Shown in pieces: positions 33,165 through 40,558 of a stretch of DNA of 64,000 nt (positions are counted from its first letter, which is position 1; the number at the start of each line of letters is the position of its first letter). The notes beneath the pieces were generated by a model that had not been told where the DNA came from, searched no databases, and was given only the letters and a program-made list of their open reading frames with translations. The DNA is taken from NCBI GenBank assembly GCA_905215065.1, contig CAJMOF010000011.1:29620-93619 (forward strand). The letters are read 5' to 3'. Made by a program: the position numbers and the translations under genes. The DNA comes from an uncultured bacterium (GTDB taxonomy: Bacteria > Actinomycetota > Coriobacteriia > Coriobacteriales > Coriobacteriaceae).

Positions 33165-33950
33165 ATGGTCAACTTCACTATCCTGCAGGTCGTCCTTTTG
33201 ACCCTGCTGGCCTTCATCAAGCACGTGGACTACTACGGCATCCCGATGATCTTCGTCAATTACGCCGTTTTCTGGGGCCTCATCACTGGAGTCGTCATGG
33301 GCGACTGGAAGACCGGCCTTGTCATCGGCGGCACCATTCAGCTCATGCAGCTCGGCGTCGCGGGCTTCGGCGGCTCCTCCATTCCCGACTACGGCACGAT
33401 GGCCATCATCGCCACCGCCTACGGCGTGACCCTGGGCTCCGACACGGGCCTCGCCATCGGCCTGCCGGTCGGCATGCTCGGCATCCAGCTCGACGTCGTC
33501 GCCAAGATCCTCAACGGCTTTGTCGTCGAGAAGTCCCAGAAGTTCTGCAACGAGGGTAAGTTCAATCAGATGAACGCCATCCTGTGGGTCTGCCCCGCGC
33601 TCTTCGGCCTGTGCGCCGCCCTGCCCGTCTTTGTCTCCGTGACGCTCGGCCAGCCCGCCGTCAACTGGCTCCTCGAGGTCATGCCCCAGTGGTTCCTCTC
33701 CGGCCTCACCCTCGCCGGCAAGATGCTCCCGGCCGTCGGTATCGCCATGCTGCTCCGCTACATGCCAACCGCCAAGTACTTCCAGTACCTGCTCGCCGGC
33801 TTCTTCCTCTCGGCCTTCCTGAACGTGCCCATCATCGGCGCCGCCATCGTCGGCGTTGCCCTCGCGATTGCGTTCTACCAGCGTGCCGAGAGGGACACCG
33901 AGCTCGCCGCCCACGCTTCCGCAGACGCCTTCATCGGAGAGGATGAGTAA
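33165..33950 (+). CDS. PTS mannose/fructose/sorbose family IIC component
   Basis: 261 residues with about seven hydrophobic helices; the ManY-type motifs GDWKTGLVIGGTIQLMQLG and GTMAIIATAYG are clear. With IID it forms the membrane channel. GGGGG precedes the ATG, 9 bases after the IIB stop, and IID begins 2 bases after its own stop. Confidence 0.95.
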   Translation: MVNFTILQVVLLTLLAFIKHVDYYGIPMIFVNYAVFWGLITGVVMGDWKTGLVIGGTIQLMQLGVAGFGGSSIPDYGTMAIIATAYGVTLGSDTGLAIGLPVGMLGIQLDVVAKILNGFVVEKSQKFCNEGKFNQMNAILWVCPALFGLCAALPVFVSVTLGQPAVNWLLEVMPQWFLSGLTLAGKMLPAVGIAMLLRYMPTAKYFQYLLAGFFLSAFLNVPIIGAAIVGVALAIAFYQRAERDTELAAHASADAFIGEDE

Positions 33951-33952
33951 CC

Positions 33953-34786
33953 ATGGAAAACGAGAACATCACCGCCGTCGCCGAGGGCAAGCCCTCCGGC
34001 TACAAGGTCACCAAGAAGGACCTGCGCAACGCGAACTGGCGCTGGCTCATGAGCGTGTGCACCTTCAACTACCAGACCCAGCAGGGCGCCTCAGTCGCCT
34101 ACGCCCTCTCGCCGGTCCTGAGGAAGATCTACACGAACGACGAGGACTATAAGCAAGCGCTCAACAACCACTTCCGCTACTACAACACCCAGCCTTGGCT
34201 CGCCGCCATCATCCTTGGCGCCTGCGTGGCCATGGAGGAGCGCGACGGCCTAGCGGCGGCGGACGCCGTCCAAGACCTGAAGATCGGCACCATGGGACCG
34301 CTCGCCGGCGTCGGCGACTCCCTGCTCATGACCATGATCCCGACCATCATGGGCTCCATCGCCGCCTACATGACCATCGAGGGCAACCCCGTGGGAGCCG
34401 GCATCTGGTTCGCGCTCATCCTGGCCATCTTCTGGGTCCGCATGCACGCCCTCGAGTTCGGCTACAAGCAGGGCGTGAAGCTCGTCACCGACTTCAGCGA
34501 GAAGCTTCCCAACCTCACTGCCGCCGCCTCCGTGCTCGGCCTCACCGTGGTCGGCTGCCTCATCGCCTCGGTCATCGGCGTCACCTGCCCGATTAGCTTC
34601 AGCTTCGGCGACGTCGCGATGGAGATTCAGCCGCTGCTCGACAAGATCCTGCCTGCCATGATCCCCGCCGCCATCACGGGAAGCGCGTATTACCTTCTTA
34701 CCAAGAAGAACGCGAGCATGACGGCCCTCATCCTCGTGGTGATCGTCCTCGCGATGGTCGCCTCCGCCGCCGGCATCCTCGCCTAG
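33953..34786 (+). CDS. PTS mannose/fructose/sorbose family IID component
   Basis: 277 residues. ManZ-type features: VTKKDLRNANWRWL near the N-terminus, FNYQTQQGASVAYALSPVL, FRYYNTQPWLAAIILGAC and GTMGPLAGVGDSL. The C-terminal part is hydrophobic and membrane-embedded. IID exists only in the mannose family, which fixes the PTS type. IIA follows 26 bases downstream. Confidence 0.95.
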   Translation: MENENITAVAEGKPSGYKVTKKDLRNANWRWLMSVCTFNYQTQQGASVAYALSPVLRKIYTNDEDYKQALNNHFRYYNTQPWLAAIILGACVAMEERDGLAAADAVQDLKIGTMGPLAGVGDSLLMTMIPTIMGSIAAYMTIEGNPVGAGIWFALILAIFWVRMHALEFGYKQGVKLVTDFSEKLPNLTAAASVLGLTVVGCLIASVIGVTCPISFSFGDVAMEIQPLLDKILPAMIPAAITGSAYYLLTKKNASMTALILVVIVLAMVASAAGILA

Positions 34787-34812
34787 CTTCGACCCAAGAG
34801 ATTGGTGAATCA

Positions 34813-35211
34813 ATGAGAAAGATAGTTGTGGCGAGCCATTCCCTTCTCGCCCAGGGCTTCAAGGACACCCTCGAGTTCCTTACGGGTAAGGGCGACGCCG
34901 TCAACGCCGTGTGCGCCTACGTGAACGACAACGGCGAGGGGCTCGACGCGGCGGTCGAGGCGGCTCTTTCGGGCACTGACGAGGTCGTCGTCCTCACCGA
35001 CGCGTACGGCGGCAGCGTGAACCAGCGCTTTTCCCGCTTCGCCTCCGACCGGATCCACGTGATCGCGGGTGTCAACCTCCCGCTCGCCATGACGGTCGCG
35101 CTCGCGCGCCCCGACGAGAAACTCGACTTCGACGCCCTCGTCAACGAGGCGCGCCAGCAGATCATCTACGTGAACGGTGCCAGTTCCGCCGAGTGCGACG
35201 ACGACGAATAG
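34813..35211 (+). CDS. PTS mannose/fructose/sorbose family IIA component
   Basis: 132 residues, a free-standing IIA-Man domain. Phospho-acceptor His9 (VVASHSLLAQGF) and the LTDAYGGSVNQ turn match ManX/LevD. It accepts phosphate from HPr and passes it to IIB; it may also phosphorylate the LevR-like regulator. In many systems IIA comes first in the operon or is fused to IIB, whereas here it is last of the four. Confidence 0.93.
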   Translation: MRKIVVASHSLLAQGFKDTLEFLTGKGDAVNAVCAYVNDNGEGLDAAVEAALSGTDEVVVLTDAYGGSVNQRFSRFASDRIHVIAGVNLPLAMTVALARPDEKLDFDALVNEARQQIIYVNGASSAECDDDE

Positions 35212-35223
35212 AGGAGGTCGACG

Positions 35224-36348
35224 ATGAGAGAGTTCCTTAAGGACGTGTGGATGCACGGCGGTGAGGAAAGCCGCGCCATCACCCCCGAGAACATCACGGG
35301 CGAGAAGGGCCGCGCCGCCATGTCGGCCAGCCACCTCGGCGTCGGCCGCAAGGGCTCGTGCTGCGTGCCCCTTGAGTCCGGCGAGACCATCACGCTCGCG
35401 GACATCGAGGGCCCCGGCATCATCCGCCACATCTGGATGACCGTCCCCGACAAGACCGCCGCCGGCAGCTTCGTCATGCGTGACCTCGTGCTGCGCTTCT
35501 ACTGGGACGACGAGGAGACCCCCTCGGTCGAGTGCCCTGTCGGCGACTTCTTCTGCAACGGCTTCGGTGAGCGCGCCATCGTCAACTCGATGCCCGTCTG
35601 CGTGAACCCGACGGGCGGCATGAACTGCTACTTCGAGATGCCCTTCAGGAAGCACGCCAAGGTCACGCTTACGAGCGAGCACCCCGGGTTCATTAAGTAC
35701 ATCTTCTACACGTTCAACTACGCGCTCACCGACGTGCCGGACGACGCCATGTACTTCCACGCCCGCTTTAACCGCGAGCGCAGCACCCGCAGGGGCGTCG
35801 ACTACACCGTGCTCGACGGCGTGCGCGGCAAGGGCTACTACGTCGGCACCTACATGGCCCTGTGCGCCCTGGAGCGCTATTGGTGGGGCGAGGGCGAGAT
35901 GAAGTTCTTCCTCGACGGCGACGAGGAGTTCCCCACGGTCACCTCGACGGGAGCCGAGGACTACTTCGGCGGTGCCTGGGCCTTCCTCGACAGGCCGCCC
36001 CACGCGTTGCCCGAGGCGCAGTGCTTCAACACGCTGTTCGCCGGCTACCCGTACCGCTCGACGCGCGACGCCACGCGCGACCGCTTCAGCGCGGGCAAGC
36101 CGAACCCGAATCCGATGCTCGCGACTAACGACGACGCGCTGCCCAGGCACGGCCTCTACAGGTGGCACCTTCCCGACCCGATCTCGTTCAAGGAGGACCT
36201 GCGCGTGACGTTCCAGGACCTCGGCAACGACGACATCAAGCTCTACGAGCGCGAGGACGACATCTCCACCGTCGCCTACTGGTACCAAAGCGAGCCGCAC
36301 GCCGTGCTCGCCCCGTTTGCCGCAAGGCAGGACCGCGTGCCCAGGTAG
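35224..36348 (+). CDS. GH172 (DUF2961) glycoside hydrolase
   Basis: 374 residues, no signal peptide, hence cytoplasmic. Belongs to DUF2961/GH172, whose characterised members are alpha-D-fructofuranosidases, a difructose-anhydride synthase/hydrolase and exo-alpha-D-arabinofuranosidases. Visible are SHLGVGRKGSCCVPL-type substrate loops, GPGIIRHIWMT, and the conserved acidic cluster GEGEMKFFLDGDEEFPTV with TSTGAEDYFGGAWAF; Glu225 and Glu245 are the candidate catalytic pair by pattern. GAGGAGG precedes the ATG. Its position after the PTS genes implies it cleaves the imported, possibly phosphorylated, furanosyl sugar. Exact substrate unknown. Confidence 0.88.
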   Translation: MREFLKDVWMHGGEESRAITPENITGEKGRAAMSASHLGVGRKGSCCVPLESGETITLADIEGPGIIRHIWMTVPDKTAAGSFVMRDLVLRFYWDDEETPSVECPVGDFFCNGFGERAIVNSMPVCVNPTGGMNCYFEMPFRKHAKVTLTSEHPGFIKYIFYTFNYALTDVPDDAMYFHARFNRERSTRRGVDYTVLDGVRGKGYYVGTYMALCALERYWWGEGEMKFFLDGDEEFPTVTSTGAEDYFGGAWAFLDRPPHALPEAQCFNTLFAGYPYRSTRDATRDRFSAGKPNPNPMLATNDDALPRHGLYRWHLPDPISFKEDLRVTFQDLGNDDIKLYEREDDISTVAYWYQSEPHAVLAPFAARQDRVPR

Positions 36349-36375
36349 GGTCGCCTCGAAACAAGCCAACGTTAT

Positions 36376-36413
36376 GGGCGCCCGCGGTTGACCATGACTG
36401 CGGGCGTCCCTTT
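36376..36413 (+). other. Hairpin between GH172 and ROK genes
   Basis: GGGCGCCCGCGGT pairs with ACTGCGGGCGTCCC (two mismatches) and is followed by TTT, directly before the ROK Shine-Dalgarno. It may be a leaky terminator or a differential-stability hairpin lowering kinase expression relative to the PTS. Confidence 0.6.
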
Positions 36414-36427
36414 GTAAGGAGGATCAC

Positions 36428-37312
36428 ATGAGCGAAAAGCAAATGAGGCTCGGCGCCCTCGAAGCCGGCGGGACCAAGATGGTCTGTGCCGTGGTGTCCG
36501 GCGACGGCGAGGTCCTCGACCGTATGGAGACCCCGACGCTTACGCCCGCCGAGACCGTCCCGCAGATGATCGAGTGGTTCACCGCCCGCGATGTGGACGC
36601 GTTGGGCATCGGCGCCTTCGGCCCGACCTGCGTCGACCCCAACGACGAGCGCTACGGCTCCATCCTCCAGACGCCCAAGCTCGCGTGGCGAGGCCATGGT
36701 CTTCGCGCCGCGTTCGCCGACGCCCTCGGGATTCCGGTGGCCTACGACACGGACGTGAACGTTGCCTGCCTCGGCGAAGTGGTCTTCGGCTGCTGCAAGG
36801 GGCTCGAGGACGCCGTCTACGTGACCATCGGCACCGGCGTGGGCGCGGGCGTCATGTGCGCGGGCAGACTCCTTCACGGCATGCTGCACCCCGAGGCCGG
36901 TCACATGCTGGTAAGGACCCGTCCCACCGAGGAGGGACGCTGCGTCTGCCCGAGCCACGCGAGCTGTCTCGAGGGGCTCGCCTCCGGCCCCGCCATCGCC
37001 GCGCGCTGGGGAAAGCCCGCGGCCGAGCTCGCGGACAACGATGAGGTGTGGGCGCTCGAGGGGGATTATCTGGGGCAGATGTGCGCGAACCTCGTGCTCA
37101 TGTACTCGCCTCGCCGCATCGTCCTCGGCGGCGGCGTGATGCACCAGGAGCAGCTCTACGGCATCGTCCGCAAGAAGACCCTCGAATATCTGGGTGGCTA
37201 CATCCAGACCGCCGAGCTTAAGGACATGGAGAGCTACATCTGCGCCCCGGGCTGCGGCGGCGACCAAGGAATCCTCGGCGCGGCCGAGCTGGCAAGAAGG
37301 GCGCTCGCGTAA
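36428..37312 (+). CDS. ROK-family sugar kinase, probable fructokinase
   Basis: 294 residues. ATP-binding GALEAGGTKMVCAVV (8-22), catalytic DTDVNVACLGE, glycine-rich TIGTGVGAGV and the ROK zinc motif HPEAGHML with CVCPSHASCLEG. The compact length and GAxEAGGTK start are typical of Gram-positive ROK fructokinases (ScrK/YdhR type) rather than regulators, which carry an N-terminal helix-turn-helix. It would phosphorylate the hexose released by GH172. TAAGGAGG precedes the ATG. Fructose specificity is inference. Confidence 0.87.
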   Translation: MSEKQMRLGALEAGGTKMVCAVVSGDGEVLDRMETPTLTPAETVPQMIEWFTARDVDALGIGAFGPTCVDPNDERYGSILQTPKLAWRGHGLRAAFADALGIPVAYDTDVNVACLGEVVFGCCKGLEDAVYVTIGTGVGAGVMCAGRLLHGMLHPEAGHMLVRTRPTEEGRCVCPSHASCLEGLASGPAIAARWGKPAAELADNDEVWALEGDYLGQMCANLVLMYSPRRIVLGGGVMHQEQLYGIVRKKTLEYLGGYIQTAELKDMESYICAPGCGGDQGILGAAELARRALA

Positions 37313-37343
37313 CTTGCGCTCTCTCCGCCATACAACGCGTTAA

Positions 37344-37396
37344 GAAAAGACGAGCGCTCCTTGCCAATTGAGCGGCAAGAAGTGCTCGTCTTTTGC
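37344..37396. terminator. Bidirectional terminator between ROK kinase and degV remnant
   Basis: AAAAGACGAGC and GCTCGTCTTTT flank an inner stem TTGCC/GGCAA. A-rich and T-rich sides allow termination from both directions. Confidence 0.8.
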
Positions 37397-37428
37397 ATTT
37401 GTTTTTGGGGCAGGACGCCCCGCCTCCG

Positions 37429-37671
37429 CTAGAGTCCCTGGACCGCCACACCCACGAGGTTTGGACCGGTGTGGACAAGAAGCGCGGGGCTGATGTCGGA
37501 GCGGACGACCTCCACCGCGTTGGCCACGCGCTCGCACAGGGCCTGCTCCATACGGTCGTAGAGGTCGGCGTGGGCCGAGGTGCGGCTCGCGGCAAAGCGC
37601 ACCTTGGGGTGCTTCTCGACGATGGCGGCGATGAGCTTGACCTCGGTGCGATGCGGTACTTGCACAGCCAT
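37429..37671 (-). pseudogene. degV-family remnant, C-terminal fragment
   Basis: About 80 residues ending SDISPALLVHTGPNLVGVAV, the C-terminal signature of DegV fatty-acid-binding proteins (HTGP). The N-terminal two thirds, with the conserved lipid-contact motifs, are absent; upstream of 37671 the frame meets the terminator at 37714-37764. It may be the 3' end of a gene whose front was lost in the rearrangement that left palindromic debris downstream. Confidence 0.6.
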
Positions 37672-37713
37672 TTCGTGTGCGCGAGGCTGTTGGCTTTCTG
37701 GGCCACAGCAATC

Positions 37714-37764
37714 ACCTTCCCCCTAGTATGATGACCTGAACAATCCTCATGCTAGGGGGAAGGT
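37714..37764. terminator. 13-bp perfect hairpin with T run
   Basis: ACCTTCCCCCTAG (37714-37726) and CTAGGGGGAAGGT (37752-37764) are perfectly complementary, followed by T4-T5. No gene on + strand precedes it directly, so it appears to have lost its gene or to belong to a mobile-element end. Confidence 0.7.
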
Positions 37765-37788
37765 TTTTGTCGCGTAGCGGAAATTGGC

Positions 37789-37890
37789 CTCCACCCGCTG
37801 AGCGGGTGGCTTTCTATGCCGCGCGTGCCGCGCGGCACGGACTAAAGTCCATGAATAAAAACGAGGAAGGCCACGTCCGGCCTCCCTCGC
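37789..37890. repeat. Cluster of short palindromes (possible IS200/IS605-type debris)
   Basis: In about 100 bases lie CCACCCGCTGAGCGGGTGG, GCCGCGCGTGCCGCGCGGC, GGACTAAAGTCC and a GAGG-AGGCC/GGCCTCCCTC hairpin, in a row. Chains of imperfect hairpins like this occur at ends of IS200/IS605 elements and their non-autonomous derivatives. No transposase is present. Downstream (37955-38025) a 27-base unit starting ACGTTC is repeated twice in tandem. No gene in 37672-38297. Confidence 0.5.
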
Positions 37891-37959
37891 AAAGGGTCTC
37901 TGATTACTCCCACTCATTGGGGACAGACTTAAATGAGTGCTCTTGAAATGCCGGCGCCT

Positions 37960-38022
37960 GGGGACGTTCTTTTTCTGTCTGCAGTTTGGAACGTTCCTTT
38001 TCTGTCGGCAGTTTGGGACGGT
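37960..38022. repeat. 27-bp tandem repeat, two copies plus a partial third
   Basis: Two adjacent units of the form ACGTTCYTTTTCTGTCKGCA + GTTTGGR differ at three positions, followed by a truncated start (ACGGTCC). Not coding. Likely decayed repeat. Confidence 0.7.
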
Positions 38023-38128
38023 CCTTAGAGCTGCAGCGCGCCATGAGCGACGAGGCGAAGCGGATCATCCTGTCTTTTGAGTTCTAAGCATAAGCCCCTG
38101 TCTCTGAGCAATGACCGGTTCGCATTTG

Positions 38129-38247
38129 TGCGTATTTGCGTGCGTGGGATTGCGTGAATATGCGTATAGATGCGCCGTTTACGGGACAAAAATGACCGTT
38201 TAGCGGTGAGATACGCACAAACACGCACAGACGCGCGTGTTTGTGCG
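38129..38247. promoter_or_regulatory. 10-bp-phased TGCGT/ACGCA operator array before the Gfo/Idh gene
   Basis: TGCGT starts at 38129, 38137, 38141, 38151, 38161 and TGCG at 38171; the last four are exactly 10 bp apart. After about 40 bp the inverse ACGCA occurs at 38213 and 38223 (10 bp apart). The end forms a 13-bp perfect palindrome CGCACAAACACGC/GCGTGTTTGTGCG (38214-38226, 38235-38247). Phased direct repeats are typical of DeoR-family operators, and a DeoR gene lies downstream in the same operon. It ends 50 bases before the oxidoreductase start. Confidence 0.65.
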
Positions 38248-38297
38248 AATATAGAGCTATCCGAAATGCAAGACGTTCTATGACACAGGAGGCACAT

Positions 38298-39377
38298 ATG
38301 GTAGATTCCAAGCAGGCTTCACTCGACTCCGCGGCAGCCGCAAAAGCAGCGTTCGCTTCGGTCCAGGACAAGCCATTCCCCGATGATATCTTTACGGCTC
38401 CCGAGCTTCGTTGGGCTGTGATCGGGTGCGGCGTTATCGCCAACCAGATGGCCCAGTCTCTCGCTCTTGCCGGCCGCAAGCTTGCGGGCGTCGCCAACCG
38501 TACGCTGTCCAAGGCTCAGGCTTTTGCTGAGCAGTATGGCATCGAGAAGGTCTATGAATCGGTTGAGGACCTCTACGCCGATCCGGGCATCGACGCCGTC
38601 TATATCACCACGCCGCACAACACGCATATCACCTATCTGCGTGACGCGCTGGCCGCCGGCAAGCACGTGCTCTGCGAGAAAGCCATTACCCTCAATTCCG
38701 CTGAGCTCGACGAGGCGCGTGCCATCGCCGACGAGCACAACGTCGTCCTCATGGACGCCACCACGGTGCTTCATATGCCCTTGTATCAAGAGCTGCGCCG
38801 TCGCATGGATGCCGGCGAGTTTGGTCGCATGAACCTCGCCCAGCTCAACTTTGGTAGCTACAAGGAGTACGGCGATCTGACCAATCGCTTCTACAACCAC
38901 AACCTTGCTGGCGGTGCCATGCTCGACATTGGCGTGTATGCCCTGTCCGTCATGCGTCTCTTTATGGCAAGCCAGCCCATTGAGGTCGTTTCGTTGGGCA
39001 ACACCTGTGAGACCGGTGTTGACGTTGCGGGCGGCATCGTCTGCCGTAATGCCGAGCAGCAGCTGGGTGTTGTGAGCCTCACGCTCCACTCCAAGCAACC
39101 CAAGCGCTCGATTATTAGCTTCGATAAGTGCTATATCGAGGTCAACGAATATCCGCGTGCCGATCACGCGACCATCGTGTGGACTGCCGACGGCCACCGC
39201 GAGGAGGTCCACGCAGGCACCGAGGCTTACGCCCTGTGTTATGAGATGGCCGATCTTGAGAAAGCCGTTGCCGGCGACGACTCCAAGCGCGAGCTTCTGG
39301 ATTATGCTTCTGATGTTATGGAGCTTATGACCAAGCTTCGCGCCGATTGGGGAGTCGTGTACCCCGAGGAGGAGTAA
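38298..39377 (+). CDS. Gfo/Idh/MocA-family NAD(P)-dependent oxidoreductase
   Basis: 359 residues. Rossmann motif VIGCGVIANQMAQ (about 43-55), the family EKAIT lysine motif (CEKAITLNSAELDEA) and a C-terminal alpha/beta domain with NHNLAGGAMLDIGVYAL containing the usual GGGAL-DIG-like block. Family members oxidise or reduce sugars, inositols and related polyols; substrate not inferable. ATG 38298 has AGGAGG upstream; an in-frame ATG at 38241 lies inside the operator palindrome and is rejected. DeoR regulator starts 3 bases after the stop. Confidence 0.9.
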   Translation: MVDSKQASLDSAAAAKAAFASVQDKPFPDDIFTAPELRWAVIGCGVIANQMAQSLALAGRKLAGVANRTLSKAQAFAEQYGIEKVYESVEDLYADPGIDAVYITTPHNTHITYLRDALAAGKHVLCEKAITLNSAELDEARAIADEHNVVLMDATTVLHMPLYQELRRRMDAGEFGRMNLAQLNFGSYKEYGDLTNRFYNHNLAGGAMLDIGVYALSVMRLFMASQPIEVVSLGNTCETGVDVAGGIVCRNAEQQLGVVSLTLHSKQPKRSIISFDKCYIEVNEYPRADHATIVWTADGHREEVHAGTEAYALCYEMADLEKAVAGDDSKRELLDYASDVMELMTKLRADWGVVYPEEE

Positions 39378-39380
39378 GCG

Positions 39381-40127
39381 ATGCTTGCGGAAGATAGGCT
39401 CAACGCAATCGTGTCGATGGTGCAGCAGACGGGCTCGGTTACCGTACCGGAGCTTGCTGAGGCCCTGGGCGTGACGGCGTCTACCATTCGGCGCGACCTG
39501 CAGACGCTCAATCGCGCACACCGTATCGCCAAGGTGCACGGTGGGGCGACGAGCCTTGAGCGCGCGCACGTGACGCGCGACCTAACGCTTAATGAGCGCA
39601 GCGATCTCCATAACGACGACAAGGAACGTATCTGCGCCCGTGCGGCGGCGCTGGTAGAGCCCGAGAGCTTTGTGTACATCGATTCGGGTTCGACGACGCT
39701 CAGGCTCATCGAGCATCTTCCGCATCTCGAAGGGGTCACCTATGTGACTGATTCCGTGCTCCATGCTCAGCATCTCGCTTTGCGCGGCATGCGTACCGTG
39801 GTGCTGGGCGGCGAGCTCAAACCCGAGACCGAGGCGCTCGTTGGCCCCGATGCCTTGGCAACCTTAGATCGCTACAACTTCAACTGTGGCTTTTGGGGCT
39901 CTAATGGCATCGCCGCCGAGCAGGGCTTCACGGCGCCCGATATCGAGGAGGCCCAAGTAAAGCGCATCTCGATGCGTCATACGGCCAAACGCTTCGTAAT
40001 CTCGGACGCCAGCAAATTTGGCATGGTGGCGCCCGTCAAGTTCGCGGACTTTCGCGATGCAACGATCATCACCGCGGGCGAGGTGCCCGCCAAGTACCGG
40101 GCAATGGACAACGTCATCACGGTCTAA
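39381..40127 (+). CDS. DeoR-family transcriptional regulator
   Basis: 248 residues. N-terminal winged helix VTVPELAEALGVTASTIRRD followed by KVHGGA, then the DeoR sensor domain with the IDSGSTTLRLIEHL phosphate-loop and a late FGMVAPVKFADF segment. DeoR regulators respond to phosphorylated sugars. Co-transcribed with the oxidoreductase (3-base gap), it probably represses both through the phased array at 38129-38247. Confidence 0.93.
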   Translation: MLAEDRLNAIVSMVQQTGSVTVPELAEALGVTASTIRRDLQTLNRAHRIAKVHGGATSLERAHVTRDLTLNERSDLHNDDKERICARAAALVEPESFVYIDSGSTTLRLIEHLPHLEGVTYVTDSVLHAQHLALRGMRTVVLGGELKPETEALVGPDALATLDRYNFNCGFWGSNGIAAEQGFTAPDIEEAQVKRISMRHTAKRFVISDASKFGMVAPVKFADFRDATIITAGEVPAKYRAMDNVITV

Positions 40128-40148
40128 CAGCAGGGGACGGGCTAAGGC

Positions 40149-40188
40149 CAAAACCACCACAAAGGTGCCTGTCCCCATTGTGGTGGTT
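40149..40188. repeat. 40-bp hairpin repeat, copy 1
   Basis: Identical over 40 bp to 40519-40558. It is itself a hairpin: AACCACCACAA pairs with TTGTGGTGGTT around AGGTGCCTGTCCCCA. It directly follows the deoR gene and flanks, with copy 2, the 330-bp interval that holds a terminator and the palindrome array. Confidence 0.92.
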
Positions 40189-40220
40189 AGTAACGAAAAC
40201 CGAGTAGTTTTCTCAATAGA

Positions 40221-40255
40221 AAAGCGGCAACGTCCATCACGGACGTTGCCGCTTT
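40221..40255. terminator. Bidirectional terminator between deoR and pseudouridine synthase
   Basis: AAAGCGGCAACGTCC pairs perfectly with GGACGTTGCCGCTTT (15 bp, ATCAC loop), with short A and T runs on the outer sides. Suits the convergent genes on both sides. Confidence 0.85.
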
Positions 40256-40273
40256 CGTCGTCTACTGGTTCTG

Positions 40274-40489
40274 TCTAAGTCTGTAACAACTGGACCGTTA
40301 AAAGTGGGATAGGTGTTACAGATTGAGATGATTCCGAACCGCGCCGTCCCTTTGTCTCAATCTGTAACATCTGGGACTGATTTTGCCGAGTTACTGTTAC
40401 AGATTGAGATTATTCCCTTGAGGGGATTCGAATGTCTCGATCTGTAACAGATAGACCGCAAAATGGGCTTTAGCTGTTACAGATCGAGA
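40274..40489. repeat. Array of six 15-bp half-sites in alternating orientation, 40-bp period
   Basis: TCTCAATCTGTAACA-type half-sites start at 40274, 40355 and 40435; their reverse complements start at 40314, 40395 and 40475. Start-to-start spacing is 40, 41, 40, 40, 40. They form three hairpins with 15-bp stems and 25-base loops. The first is imperfect (TCTAAGT). The second and third are perfect, and the third has TCTCGAT/ATCGAGA where the second has TCTCAAT/ATTGAGA, a paired change that keeps the stem. Alternating orientation and absence of variable spacers of CRISPR type exclude CRISPR. No open frame. Confidence 0.95.
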
Positions 40490-40518
40490 TGTTTGGGAAT
40501 CCGGCAGAGCCATCGCGG

Positions 40519-40558
40519 CAAAACCACCACAAAGGTGCCTGTCCCCATTGTGGTGGTT
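40519..40558. repeat. 40-bp hairpin repeat, copy 2
   Basis: Exact copy of 40149-40188, 370 bp away. Its last base overlaps the stop codon of the minus-strand pseudouridine synthase gene, so for that gene it acts as the first downstream hairpin. Confidence 0.92.

Noticed and set aside
37393..37731. 112-codon + strand frame
   Set aside because: It is antisense to the degV remnant, which carries a recognisable C-terminal signature on the other strand.
40274..40489. CRISPR array
   Set aside because: Repeats alternate in orientation, there are only three hairpins, intervals are not spacer-like and no cas genes are near.
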